Notes: generated from the sequence alone by a model not told the origin. 64,000 nucleotides of DNA from Amedibacterium intestinale (GCF_010537335.1 NZ_AP019711.1:248001-312000); one strand, 5' to 3'. Shown: positions 15,424 through 24,706, counted from the first letter of the stretch. Program-made: numbers and translations.

Positions 15424-16716
15424 ATGAATACAAAGCGTTCAGAAGAAATGTTCGATAAAGCTTGCAGGTTGATTCCTGGAGGTGTCAATTCCCCTGTTCG
15501 ATCTTTTGGAAATGTAGGAAGAAAACCAATTTTTATCGAAAAAGGAATAGGGTCTCATATCTTTGATGTGGATGGAAATGAATACATTGATTATATCAGT
15601 TCCTGGGGACCACTTATTTTAGGACATCAAAATCCTCTTGCTAAAAAAGCTTTGTTAGAGGCAATGGATAAAGGGTTTAGTTTTGGCTTGCCTACCCCAG
15701 TGGAAAGTGAAGTAGCACAGCTTATGCTGGAAGCTTATCCATGTATGGAAAGCGTACGTATGGTGAATTCTGGAACAGAAGCAACGATGAGTGCGCTTCG
15801 TGTTGCCAGAGGCTATACGGGAAGAAATAAAATCATAAAATTTGAAGGATGTTATCATGGGCATAATGATGCATTGCTGGTAAAATCTGGTTCAGGAGCC
15901 TTAACATTTGGAATGCCGACAAGTCCTGGCATACCAAAGGATATTACCAAAAATACCTTGGTATGTACATACAATGATATAACTTCTGTAAAAGCCTGTG
16001 TGGAAGCGAATAAGGGAGAGGTTGCGGCGATTATATTAGAGCCGATTGCGGCAAACATGGGGCTTGTACTTGCAGATAAAGATTTTTTATGCAGTTTACG
16101 CAAGATTTGTGACGAAGAAGGAATTGTTCTTATTTTTGATGAGGTCATTAGCGGTTTTCGAATTGGATTTGGTGGTGCATCTTCTTATTATGGAGTGTCC
16201 TGTGATATGGCATGCTTTGGAAAAATCATTGGCGGTGGACTTCCAGTAGGTGCTTATGGTGGTAAAAAAGAAATAATGGATTGTGTAACACCGAGTGGAA
16301 ATGTATATCAGGCAGGAACATTAAGTGGAAATCCGTTAGCTATGCATGTAGGATTGGCACAGCTAACATATTTAAAACAACATCCAGAAGTATATGTAGA
16401 ACTGGAAAAGAAAATAAAAAAACTTGCGCAGGGCTTTGATGCGATTCTTCGCAAATACAAGGTAGATGCCCAGGTGGTACAGATGGGATCTTTAATGACA
16501 ATCTTTTTTACAAATCAAAAAATTAGAAATTATCAAGATGTATGTACATGCGATACAGAAGCATTTTCAAAGGTATTTATAAAAATGCTGGATAAGGGAA
16601 TCATGATGAGTCCTTCACAGTTTGAGGTATTGTTTTTAAATACTTGTCACAGTGATGAAGATATTGAAAAAACCATCCAGGCTTTTCAGGAAAGTATCCA
16701 GGAGCTGTATGCATGA
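15424..16716 (+). CDS. hemL: Glutamate-1-semialdehyde 2,1-aminomutase
   Basis: 430 residues, PLP-dependent class III aminotransferase fold. It converts glutamate-1-semialdehyde to ALA. Key motifs: RLIPGGVNSPVRSF at the N-terminus, NSGTEATMSALRVARG, FEGCYHGHNDALL, FDEVISGFRIGFGG and the PLP lysine in FGKIIGGGLPVGAYGG. Preceded by GGAGGTGACTT; overlaps the next gene by ATGA. Fourth gene of the operon. Confidence 0.96.
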   Translation: MNTKRSEEMFDKACRLIPGGVNSPVRSFGNVGRKPIFIEKGIGSHIFDVDGNEYIDYISSWGPLILGHQNPLAKKALLEAMDKGFSFGLPTPVESEVAQLMLEAYPCMESVRMVNSGTEATMSALRVARGYTGRNKIIKFEGCYHGHNDALLVKSGSGALTFGMPTSPGIPKDITKNTLVCTYNDITSVKACVEANKGEVAAIILEPIAANMGLVLADKDFLCSLRKICDEEGIVLIFDEVISGFRIGFGGASSYYGVSCDMACFGKIIGGGLPVGAYGGKKEIMDCVTPSGNVYQAGTLSGNPLAMHVGLAQLTYLKQHPEVYVELEKKIKKLAQGFDAILRKYKVDAQVVQMGSLMTIFFTNQKIRNYQDVCTCDTEAFSKVFIKMLDKGIMMSPSQFEVLFLNTCHSDEDIEKTIQAFQESIQELYA

Positions 16717-17924
16717 GTGTATGTGTAAATCTTCATCTTCGAAATAAAAAAGTTGTACTTGTAGGTGGAGGAAACGTTGCTTATCGAAAATGTAAACAGT
16801 TTTTAGAGAGTGGTGCAAATGTATATGTAGTAGCTTTCACTATTTGTGAGGAAATTAAAAAAAGCAAAGCAATCTGTTTCGAAGAAGAATTATCCCTTAC
16901 TTTTTTAAACGATGCCTTTCTTGTATATGCAGCTACAAATGATGAAACATACAATCATGAAATCGTTATGTATTGTAAAAAGAACGGGATTTTATGTGGA
17001 AGTGCTGTAAGGGATGAAAATGTCAGTGTTTCTTCCATGATGCAAAGTGTACAGGAAAATTTTACGCTAGCACTAGATACCCATGGTTTAGCACCGGCAC
17101 TTGGAAAAAAGATAGTACAGGAAGCAGTAGATGATATAAAAAATAAATATATTAAAATATTCACGCTGTTATCAATTATTTCTAATGGTGTAAACGAAGA
17201 AACATATAAAGCATTGCGACCTGTTATTAGTTTCTATCCGGAAAGTAAACTTGTAAGCATTGCGCATATGCTGGAAAAAAAGAAAGTTCGTATAGAAATC
17301 CTGCATGGCAGCAAAGATTCTGTGTTGCTGGAAAAAGAACTTCCCCGCTTTATCCAGCACATTCAAACAGAAGATGATCACATAGAGGCTTGTTTCTCCT
17401 CTTTGCCTATCTATGAAAAATGTAAAGAAGAATACCCGCATCTTTTTTCACTGGATGAAATTTTATTTCTTGCGAAACATTTAAAAGAAATACAATTTTG
17501 TTTTGACTTATTGTTTGTCAATAAAGGAACATGGTATCAAAATGTATATCATCAATGCCGTGTTTATGGAGAGATTCTTCCTTTTTGGATTTCTGCTTCG
17601 AAATGGAAAATATGGATACAGGAACTGGTAAAGAAACATTCTACAAAGCTGTGTATCTTTGTTATGCATGAAAAAAATCCTGAATTTCAATCACTTTGTA
17701 GACAATATGGTGCAGAAGCTGTATGGATGAAAGAGACAATGTACAGTTTTACAAAAAAAGAATTATGTGTGATTCCTTTATTTATTGGAAGAGGTTATCA
17801 TTTTAAAAAAGATATCGTGCAAGGGAAAGACTCTTTTGTTAAACGACTTCTTGAACAAGGATATACGGTAGAAATGGAACCCTTCTCCTTGTTAGATAGA
17901 CAAGTAAATGATGAAGTAAAATAA
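16713..17924 (+). CDS. Bifunctional precorrin-2 dehydrogenase / sirohydrochlorin chelatase (Met8-CbiX fusion)
   Basis: 403 residues. The first ~190 are a Met8/SirC-type precorrin-2 dehydrogenase: VVLVGGGNVAYRKCKQFL (NAD binding), VYAATND, and LDTHGLAPALGKKI, the counterpart of the conserved GKSPALAK segment. From ~195 the sequence resembles the two halves of a CbiX/SirB chelatase: IEILHGSKDS (first catalytic His type HGS) and later VIPLFIGRGYHFKKDI. It would oxidise precorrin-2 and insert Fe2+ to make siroheme (Co2+ is possible). The chelatase half is diverged, so that part of the call is less sure. Last gene of the operon, ended by a strong terminator. Confidence 0.82.
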   Translation: MSVCVNLHLRNKKVVLVGGGNVAYRKCKQFLESGANVYVVAFTICEEIKKSKAICFEEELSLTFLNDAFLVYAATNDETYNHEIVMYCKKNGILCGSAVRDENVSVSSMMQSVQENFTLALDTHGLAPALGKKIVQEAVDDIKNKYIKIFTLLSIISNGVNEETYKALRPVISFYPESKLVSIAHMLEKKKVRIEILHGSKDSVLLEKELPRFIQHIQTEDDHIEACFSSLPIYEKCKEEYPHLFSLDEILFLAKHLKEIQFCFDLLFVNKGTWYQNVYHQCRVYGEILPFWISASKWKIWIQELVKKHSTKLCIFVMHEKNPEFQSLCRQYGAEAVWMKETMYSFTKKELCVIPLFIGRGYHFKKDIVQGKDSFVKRLLEQGYTVEMEPFSLLDRQVNDEVK

Positions 17925-17941
17925 AAGAATATAAACACAAT

Positions 17942-17990
17942 AAGACCAAAGAGAAAGCAAAACGACTTTTTCATTGGTCTTTTTCTTTTA
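17942..17990 (+). terminator. Terminator of the siroheme operon
   Basis: AAGACCAA (17942-17949) pairs with TTGGTCTT (17974-17981); TTTCTTTTAC follows. Confidence 0.85.
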
Positions 17991-18091
17991 CTAAAGCCTT
18001 TTTAAAAGAAAAAATTATACTGTATAATATTTGTGGAAAATTAAAGATAAATGCAAGTTTAGATTAGAGATAAAAAGGTAGAGGAGCGAGC

Positions 18092-18592
18092 ATGATTAGA
18101 GAATTTAAAGAACAAGATTTAGAAAAAGTAGCGAATATATGGCTTATTTCCAATATAGATGCACACTTTTTTATTCCAAAGGATTATTGGAAAGGTCATT
18201 TTGATGAGGTAAAAGAAATGTTTTTACAGGCAGAAATTTATGTTTATGAGAAAGATTGTGAAGTACAGGGATTTATAGGTTTAAATAAAGAATATATCGA
18301 AGGTATTTTTGTTTCAAAGGAGGTGCAGTCAAAAGGAATTGGAAAAGATTTACTGAACTTTGTAAAAGAGCGAAATGAGTTTTTATATTTAAGTGTATAT
18401 CAGAGAAATGAAAGAGCCATTCATTTTTATCAAAGGGAAGGTTTTCAGATTAAATGTGCGAATATAGATGAGCAGACAGGGGAAAAAGAATATGAGATGA
18501 TATGGTATAAAAACAAAGGAAACAAGAATAATGAGATGGTGAGAAAGGATCATTATGAATATGATAGAATGTGGTGTCGTACAGCTAGATGA
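18092..18592 (+). CDS. GNAT-family N-acetyltransferase
   Basis: 166 residues. The GNAT core is visible: IREFKEQDLEKVANIW at the start, the acetyl-CoA loop VSKEVQSKGIGKDLL (Q-x2-G-x-G form) and NERAIHFYQREGFQ near the end of the domain. The substrate is unknown. The last ~25 residues (KNKGNKNNEMVRKDHY...) are unusual and overlap the start of a second GNAT gene by 38 bases, so translation is probably coupled. Start at ATG 18092 behind AGAGGAGCGAGC. Confidence 0.85.
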   Translation: MIREFKEQDLEKVANIWLISNIDAHFFIPKDYWKGHFDEVKEMFLQAEIYVYEKDCEVQGFIGLNKEYIEGIFVSKEVQSKGIGKDLLNFVKERNEFLYLSVYQRNERAIHFYQREGFQIKCANIDEQTGEKEYEMIWYKNKGNKNNEMVRKDHYEYDRMWCRTAR

Positions 18593-19031
18593 AAAAGCAG
18601 TAAATGATTTTTTAAGTTTACGAATACAGTTATTTGAAGAATTAGATGAACTTCATGAGGATAACAATATTTTTGAACTAAAAGCAGCAACCAAGCAATA
18701 CTATTTGGCACATATAAATAAAGATTTGCTAAGCTGGGGAATATACCAAAATGAAAAACTTGTTGCGCTAGGTTCTTTATGTCTTTTTACACGTATTCCA
18801 CACAGTGAGAATTTGAGTGGATTAGAAGGTTATGTATTAAACATATATACTTATAAATTATATAGAAATCATGGTTTTGCGAATCAAATCTTAGATATTA
18901 TGATTGCATATTGTAAAGTACATGGTATAAAAAGGCTGTGGCTTCATAATAGTGAAGAGGGAAAGCGTCTTTATGAGCAAAAGGGGTTTAAGAAAAAAGA
19001 AAATGAAATGGAGTTGTTTTTGTCCTTTTAA
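18555..19031 (+). CDS. Second GNAT-family N-acetyltransferase
   Basis: 158 residues. GNAT features: VALGSLCLF strand, NIYTYKLYRNHGFANQIL as the acetyl-CoA loop (R-x2-G-x-A form), and LWLHNSEEGKRLYEQKGFKKK. It starts inside the preceding GNAT gene with GAGAAAGGATCATT as ribosome site. The two paralogous-looking enzymes are not close in sequence; a shared modification pathway can only be guessed. Confidence 0.85.
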   Translation: MNMIECGVVQLDEKAVNDFLSLRIQLFEELDELHEDNNIFELKAATKQYYLAHINKDLLSWGIYQNEKLVALGSLCLFTRIPHSENLSGLEGYVLNIYTYKLYRNHGFANQILDIMIAYCKVHGIKRLWLHNSEEGKRLYEQKGFKKKENEMELFLSF

Positions 19032-19123
19032 AATAACTATCTTATAGAAGAACTGAAGAATATACATAACTTGTGAAATTTATAAGTTTTATAGAAATAC
19101 TAGGAAAATAAATAATTATCTGT

Positions 19124-19158
19124 TATAATGTGTTCATAGCAAATGTAAACGATTACAT
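19124..19158 (+). promoter_or_regulatory. ppdK promoter -10 with cre (CcpA) site
   Basis: TATAAT (19124-19129) is followed by ATGTAAACGATTACAT (19143-19158), a full match to the cre consensus WTGNAANCGNWNNCAW. Its position just after the start of transcription predicts repression by CcpA when preferred sugar is present. Confidence 0.75.
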
Positions 19159-19179
19159 AATTCACAAGGAGGTATTCAA

Positions 19180-21810
19180 ATGACGAAGAAATATGTCTAT
19201 TTGTTTTCAGAAGGAAATGAAAATATGCGTGAATTGCTTGGGGGTAAAGGGGCAAATTTGGCTGAAATGATGAATTTAGGAATGCCTGTGCCTTATGGCT
19301 TTACGGTTACTACCGAAGCATGTAACCAGTATTATGCGGATAAGGAAACAATTAATGAATCTATCCGTAAAGAAATTTTTGATTATTTAATGAAATTGGA
19401 GGAACTGGCTGGGAAACAGTTTGGTGACCCTAGAAATCCTTTGTTGGTATCTGTAAGATCTGGAGCACGTGCGTCTATGCCTGGAATGATGGATACCATT
19501 TTAAATTTAGGTATGAATGATGAAGTAGTGGAAGGAATCGCAAAGCTTACAGATAATCCACGTTTTGCTTATGATTCTTATCGACGCTTTATTCAAATGT
19601 TTGCGGATGTTGTTATGGGGTTAAACAAAGCAAAATTCGAAGAAATCATTGATGAAATGAAAGCAGCAAAAGGAGTGAAAGAAGATACACAGCTTGATGC
19701 GGATGATATGAAACTCATGGTAAAACGATTTAAAAAGTTTTATGAAGAATCTTTGGAAGAAGAATTCCCATCCGATCCTAAAGAACAGTTATATCGTGCT
19801 GTAGAAGCAGTATTCCGTTCATGGAACAATCAGCGTGCTATTTTCTATCGAAAGATGAATGATATTCCATCCAGCTGGGGAACAGCAGTAAATGTACAGA
19901 TGATGGTATTTGGAAATATGGGAAATGATTGTGGAACAGGGGTTGCCTTTACACGAAATCCAAGTACAGGAGAAAATAAGCTGTATGGAGAATTTTTGAT
20001 GAATGCACAGGGAGAAGATGTAGTCGCTGGTATTCGTACACCGCAAACCATTGATCAGCTAAAAGAAGTATCTCCACAGGCATATCAGAAATTTAGTGAA
20101 ATTAGTAAAGCTTTGGAAGCACATTATAAAAATATGCAGGATATGGAATTTACGATTGAAAAAGGAAAATTGTATATGCTGCAGACAAGAAATGGAAAAC
20201 GTACAGCAGCGGCAGCATTAAAGATTGCCTGCGATATGGTAGATGAAGGTATGGTCACAAAAGAAGAAGCGTTGATGATGGTAGAACCGAAACAGCTAGA
20301 TGCTTTGCTTCATCCACAGTTTGATGCAGAAGCATTAAAAGGTGCAAAACCAATCGCAAATGCATTACCGGCATCTCCTGGTGCAGCTTGTGGACAGATT
20401 GTATTTACTGCAGAACAGGCAATTGCGGAAGCAGCCTTAGGACATAAGGTAGTATTGGTACGTTTGGAAACTTCTCCAGAAGATATTGAAGGTATGCATG
20501 TATCCGAAGGAATTTTGACCGTACGTGGAGGAATGACTTCTCATGCAGCTGTAGTTGCGCGTGGAATGGGTGCATGCTGTGTATCTGGATGTGGAGATAT
20601 TCACATCAATGAAGAAGAGGAATATTTTGAAGTTGGTGGAAAACAATATCATAAAGGGGATTATATTTCACTGGATGGCTCTAGCGGTAATGTATATGGA
20701 GAACCAATTAAAACGGTTCCTGCAGAAATTTCTGGTGATTTTGAACGTTTTATGACATGGGCAGATGAAACACGAAGATTAAAAGTACGTACAAATGCAG
20801 ATACACCAAAAGATGCAGCACAGGCAGTAAAATTTGGTGCTGAGGGTATTGGGCTTGTTCGTACAGAACATATGTTCTTTGAAGGAGATCGTATTAAAGC
20901 CGTACGTGAAATGATTGTATCAAAAACAGAAATACAAAGAAGAAAGGCACTAGCAAAACTTCTTCCTATGCAAAGAGGAGATTTTGAAGGCATTTATGAG
21001 GCAATGCAAGGTATGCCGGTAACGATTCGTTATTTAGATCCACCTTTACATGAATTCTTGCCAACAAGTTCTTATGACATTGCACAGCTTGCGAAAGATA
21101 TGAAAATTGATTTAGAAAGCTTACGCAGTGTAATTATGAGCCTTCATGAATTTAATCCTATGATGGGACATCGTGGATGTCGTTTGGCTATTTCTTATCC
21201 AGAAATTGCGGAAATGCAGACAACTGCAGTCATCGAAGCAGCGATTAATGTAAATCGAAGACATCCGGATTGGAAGATTGAACCGGAAATTATGATTCCT
21301 CTTGTTGGTGATAAGAATGAATTAAAATATGTAAAGGATGTTGTTGTACGCACAGCTGATGAAATATTAGAAAGAGAACATGTGGAAATGAAATACCATG
21401 TGGGAACGATGATCGAAATTCCACGTGCTGCTTTGTTGGCAGATGAAATTGCGGAAGAAGCGGAATTCTTTAGCTTTGGTACAAATGATTTAACTCAGAT
21501 GACCTTTGGTTTCTCTCGTGATGATGCAGGTGGTTTTTTGGCAGATTATTATGAAAAGAAAATCTTTGAACAAGATCCATTTGCCAGAGTTGATCAAAAA
21601 GGTGTTGGAAAACTAATTGAGATGGCAGTATCTGGAGGCAGACAAACGCGCCCAGATATCAAACTTGGAATTTGTGGAGAGCATGGTGGAGATCCAAGCA
21701 GTATTGAATTCTGTCATCGCATGGGATTAACGTATGTATCTTGCAGTCCATATCGTGTACCGATTGCAAGACTTGCGGCTGCACAGGCATCTATTAAATA
21801 TGGAAAATAG
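19180..21810 (+). CDS. ppdK: Pyruvate, phosphate dikinase
   Basis: 876 residues, full length for the family. It interconverts pyruvate + ATP + Pi and PEP + AMP + PPi. The order of domains is standard: ATP-grasp nucleotide-binding part (GGKGANLAEM, SVRSGARASMPGMMDT), swivelling phosphohistidine domain (GGMTSHAAVVARGMG with the catalytic His) and PEP/pyruvate TIM barrel (GIGLVRTEHMFF, MGHRGCRL, and CGEHGGDPSSIEFC near the end). AAGGAGGT precedes ATG 19180. The cre site in its leader fits a gluconeogenic or PPi-linked glycolytic role. An IS begins 7 bases after its stop. Confidence 0.97.
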   Translation: MTKKYVYLFSEGNENMRELLGGKGANLAEMMNLGMPVPYGFTVTTEACNQYYADKETINESIRKEIFDYLMKLEELAGKQFGDPRNPLLVSVRSGARASMPGMMDTILNLGMNDEVVEGIAKLTDNPRFAYDSYRRFIQMFADVVMGLNKAKFEEIIDEMKAAKGVKEDTQLDADDMKLMVKRFKKFYEESLEEEFPSDPKEQLYRAVEAVFRSWNNQRAIFYRKMNDIPSSWGTAVNVQMMVFGNMGNDCGTGVAFTRNPSTGENKLYGEFLMNAQGEDVVAGIRTPQTIDQLKEVSPQAYQKFSEISKALEAHYKNMQDMEFTIEKGKLYMLQTRNGKRTAAAALKIACDMVDEGMVTKEEALMMVEPKQLDALLHPQFDAEALKGAKPIANALPASPGAACGQIVFTAEQAIAEAALGHKVVLVRLETSPEDIEGMHVSEGILTVRGGMTSHAAVVARGMGACCVSGCGDIHINEEEEYFEVGGKQYHKGDYISLDGSSGNVYGEPIKTVPAEISGDFERFMTWADETRRLKVRTNADTPKDAAQAVKFGAEGIGLVRTEHMFFEGDRIKAVREMIVSKTEIQRRKALAKLLPMQRGDFEGIYEAMQGMPVTIRYLDPPLHEFLPTSSYDIAQLAKDMKIDLESLRSVIMSLHEFNPMMGHRGCRLAISYPEIAEMQTTAVIEAAINVNRRHPDWKIEPEIMIPLVGDKNELKYVKDVVVRTADEILEREHVEMKYHVGTMIEIPRAALLADEIAEEAEFFSFGTNDLTQMTFGFSRDDAGGFLADYYEKKIFEQDPFARVDQKGVGKLIEMAVSGGRQTRPDIKLGICGEHGGDPSSIEFCHRMGLTYVSCSPYRVPIARLAAAQASIKYGK

Positions 21811-21853
21811 AAAGTTTAAAGGGGCTGTGACAGATAAATCAAAGCTCTAAGGT

Positions 21854-21897
21854 AAAAAAATACACCCAATCCTATAAGGAAAAAGGTGTATTTTTTT
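21854..21897 (+). terminator. Terminator hairpin inside the IS left end
   Basis: AAAAAAATACACC (21854-21866) and GGTGTATTTTTTT (21885-21897) pair perfectly over 13 bases. It would stop read-through from ppdK before the transposase, insulating the element; it also serves as the only visible ppdK terminator. Confidence 0.85.
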
Positions 21898-21911
21898 GGT
21901 ATAATTTATGT

Positions 21912-23486
21912 ATGACAATTACTCAAATTAACCAACCAAATTATACAGCATATCAGCCATATATGCTACTGGATTTTGAATTTTCTTTTCAAAACGATGT
22001 CCTTAAGGATGATTTGAGTATCACGATCCTGGAAGTCTTGAGGAGGATTGATCTGAGTAAGTTCATAGATTTCCATCATCTTGATTCTCGTTCTTATGAT
22101 CCTGTCATGATGCTGACCGTCATTCTTATGGCCTTCGCTGAAGACGGCTACGCTTCTTTACGCAAGCTGGAAAAACTTTGCCGCTATGATGTCCGTTATC
22201 GCAGTATCACAAACGGCTTCATTCCCAGCTACAAGAGCTTTGAACGCTTCATCAATAACACACTGAAAGAATCGATAGAAACCATTGCGAAAGAAATCTA
22301 TCTGTATGTACAAGATGAAAAGGCATTGGAAGAACAGATTCTTTATATTGACGGGACGAAATTTGAGGCCAATGCCAATAAGATGACTTTCTGCTGGAGA
22401 GGCTGGAGCAAGCGTTATCTTCCAAGACACTGGCAGAAATGCATGGAACTGTTGAGACAGGTAAACCGATACTTTAAGAAACATGAAATCGATATACATT
22501 ATTCGATTCTGAAATATCCAAATATCGAATATATGATAAAAATAGATGAAGCACTTGAAAACTGGCTGAAGGAAAAAGAACATATCCGAAAAGGCAGAGG
22601 AAAACACGAGATCGCAAAATTGTGCGATGAACTGAAGAAAAGTGCAGTCAAGATGTGGCAGTATGCCATACAGGAAGATATACTTGGAGAAAGAAACAGT
22701 TTCTCCAAGACGGATCCGGATGCCACATTCATGCATATGAAATATGATTATTATAATCATACGAATGTGTTCAAGCCTGGATATAATGTACAGATAGGAG
22801 TAAACAATGGGTACATCGCTTATCAGTATATCAGCAGTGATGCCAACGACATGAGAACCCTGCAGCCATTTACAGAAGGATACAAAGAACTGTATGGGCA
22901 GTATCCAAAGATGGAAGTAACGGATGCAGGATATGGGAGCTATGAAAACTACAGCTACTGTAAAAGCAAGGGGATCAAAGGCATATTGAAATATAGCGGA
23001 TATGAAAAGAAGAAAGAAAAAGTAACTGACAAGAACCGTTATCAGCTGCGGCATATGGAACGCATGGAGGATGGAACACCAGTTTGTCCTGCAGGACATG
23101 TGTTTGAAAAAGAGCGAATCGGAGTAAATCTCCAGGGACAGTATCCAAAAATGACAGTGTATTATAGAAATAAAAACTGTTGTGGGTGTGCACAAAGAAA
23201 TAAATGCACGACTTCAAAAAATGGAAGAAGTGCAAGGATCGTACCGGCATTAGAGAAGATGCATACAGAAATAGATGAATATCTAAAGAGCGAAGAAGGA
23301 AAGATGTTGATGAGGAAACGCAGCGCACAGGCAGAGGGGGCATTTGCGGATATCAAGCAGGACTTTGAATATGTGCGACTTCATCGACGAGGGGAAAGCG
23401 GAGTAAAAGTAGAATTGATTCTGGTATGTATAGGATATAACCTAAGAAAGTACCATAATCGAAAAAAGGTGAAAAATATGAATTAG
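21912..23486 (+). CDS. IS1182-family transposase
   Basis: 524 residues, apparently intact. N-terminal DUF772-type helical domain (LSKFIDFHHLDSRSYDP) precedes the DDE core: ILYIDGTKFEANANK (first Asp), VTDAGYGSYENY (second Asp) and RSAQAEGAFADIKQDF (Glu). Between the last two lies a Cys-rich insert (CPAGHVF ... CCGCAQRNKC), typical of the family. A TATAAT at 21900-21905 lies only six bases before the ATG, and no ribosome site is seen, so the mRNA may be leaderless. Confidence 0.93.
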   Translation: MTITQINQPNYTAYQPYMLLDFEFSFQNDVLKDDLSITILEVLRRIDLSKFIDFHHLDSRSYDPVMMLTVILMAFAEDGYASLRKLEKLCRYDVRYRSITNGFIPSYKSFERFINNTLKESIETIAKEIYLYVQDEKALEEQILYIDGTKFEANANKMTFCWRGWSKRYLPRHWQKCMELLRQVNRYFKKHEIDIHYSILKYPNIEYMIKIDEALENWLKEKEHIRKGRGKHEIAKLCDELKKSAVKMWQYAIQEDILGERNSFSKTDPDATFMHMKYDYYNHTNVFKPGYNVQIGVNNGYIAYQYISSDANDMRTLQPFTEGYKELYGQYPKMEVTDAGYGSYENYSYCKSKGIKGILKYSGYEKKKEKVTDKNRYQLRHMERMEDGTPVCPAGHVFEKERIGVNLQGQYPKMTVYYRNKNCCGCAQRNKCTTSKNGRSARIVPALEKMHTEIDEYLKSEEGKMLMRKRSAQAEGAFADIKQDFEYVRLHRRGESGVKVELILVCIGYNLRKYHNRKKVKNMN

Positions 23487-23672
23487 TTTTCCACAATGAG
23501 CAGGGGGAAGATTGAAAAGCAAAGGTAGAAAATAGCTATTTTAAGGATAGTTGTTTTTAAAATACCCAAAAGCAGGAAGAATTATTAAAAAAAGCTGTGA
23601 TTTTCGGAGAAACTATAATTTCTCTTACTCGTCACAGCCCCTTTTGTCAATGTAGGAAGAAGGTGATAGAAA

Positions 23673-24701
23673 ATGAAAATATGTATAAGCTATTCATCAA
23701 TTTCCTGTATCTTACAATTATTAAGAAAGAAAAAAGATGGAAATTTAAAAATGAGAGATATTGAAAATGTATTGAGACATCCTGACTATCGTTTTGAATT
23801 TAGACGATATGGTCAAAGAGTTTCAGAATCGGCATTTATAATTTATTTTATGAATTTTGAAACTTTACAAGAAGAGGAAATAGAAAATTTTGATTTGCGT
23901 AATCACCATTCTTTTTGGTTAGACATATTTATGCATATAGACAATTATGAAAAACAAATTCAATCTTTCTTTGATAAACTTTCAAAAGAGGATATAGATA
24001 AAGCAATCTTGTTAGTTAAACAAAGCTTTCCAAGTTCATTTTCTCTTGTTGATAGTAAGCTTCTTTTCACCTGCGGAATTGGACAGTCTTTTGGTTATCC
24101 ATATAGAAACTGTATTCATTTTGATATTTTACAGCTTATAAAAAATAAAGAATATCCTCATTTTTCATATTTACTGGCACATGAGCTCCATCATCTTGTA
24201 TTTAAGAAAAATATAAGAAAAGAAGACAAACATCTAGAGGGTTATTTTGTACAATCGTTTGCCAGTGAAGGACTTGCGATAAAATTTACGAATAATGTGC
24301 AGGGTTTCCTTTCTAAAAAACGATTCTTAGATAGGAAAGAGAATGTTGGTTTAGATGAATTTTCTATTCAATATCTTAATAAAGAATTTGATAATACATG
24401 GAGAGAATTTAAAAGCGATATATATAAAATAAGACATGGAAAAATAAATACTTTACAAGAAGTAAATAAGCGAATTAGTTCTTATTGGCTGAATTGCTTT
24501 ATTGAAGGGCAAGAGTATTTGGAGATACCTAAATTAAAACAATCACGTTATTATACATTTGGTAATGAAATATGGGGAACTATTTATGATGTGTATGGTA
24601 TGGAAACACTTTACTATGTGGTGAATCATCCAGAAGAATGTATTGCTTATTTTAACAATGCTTTAAATTTTATACATAAGGAAGAATATGCTATTAGGTG
24701 A
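23673..24701 (+). CDS. Putative zinc-dependent peptidase of unknown family
   Basis: 342 residues, no signal peptide or membrane helix. The central motif H170-E171-x2-H174 (LAHELHHLVF) followed after ~25 residues by FASEGLAI (E199) is the gluzincin-type arrangement seen in DUF2268-like and related putative peptidases. Other conserved-looking parts are LLFTCGIGQSFGYPYRN and GNEIWGTIYDVYG near the C-terminus. It stands alone directly after the IS, behind AAGAAGGTGATAG; substrate and role are unknown. Confidence 0.65.
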   Translation: MKICISYSSISCILQLLRKKKDGNLKMRDIENVLRHPDYRFEFRRYGQRVSESAFIIYFMNFETLQEEEIENFDLRNHHSFWLDIFMHIDNYEKQIQSFFDKLSKEDIDKAILLVKQSFPSSFSLVDSKLLFTCGIGQSFGYPYRNCIHFDILQLIKNKEYPHFSYLLAHELHHLVFKKNIRKEDKHLEGYFVQSFASEGLAIKFTNNVQGFLSKKRFLDRKENVGLDEFSIQYLNKEFDNTWREFKSDIYKIRHGKINTLQEVNKRISSYWLNCFIEGQEYLEIPKLKQSRYYTFGNEIWGTIYDVYGMETLYYVVNHPEECIAYFNNALNFIHKEEYAIR

Positions 24702-24706
24702 AAATT

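Larger units (their letters stand above)
21818..23644 (+). mobile_element. IS1182-family insertion sequence
   Basis: A complete element of about 1.83 kb bounded by perfect 14-base inverted repeats AAAGGGGCTGTGAC (21818-21831) and GTCACAGCCCCTTT (23631-23644). One intact DDE transposase lies inside. No target duplication is evident at the flanks. The left end carries a terminator hairpin. It stands immediately after ppdK, taking over that gene's 3' region. Confidence 0.9.

Noticed and set aside
22158-23195. 345-codon ORF on the minus strand inside the transposase
   Set aside because: It is an antisense shadow of the intact DDE transposase, with Phe/Ile/His-rich composition and no ribosome site.
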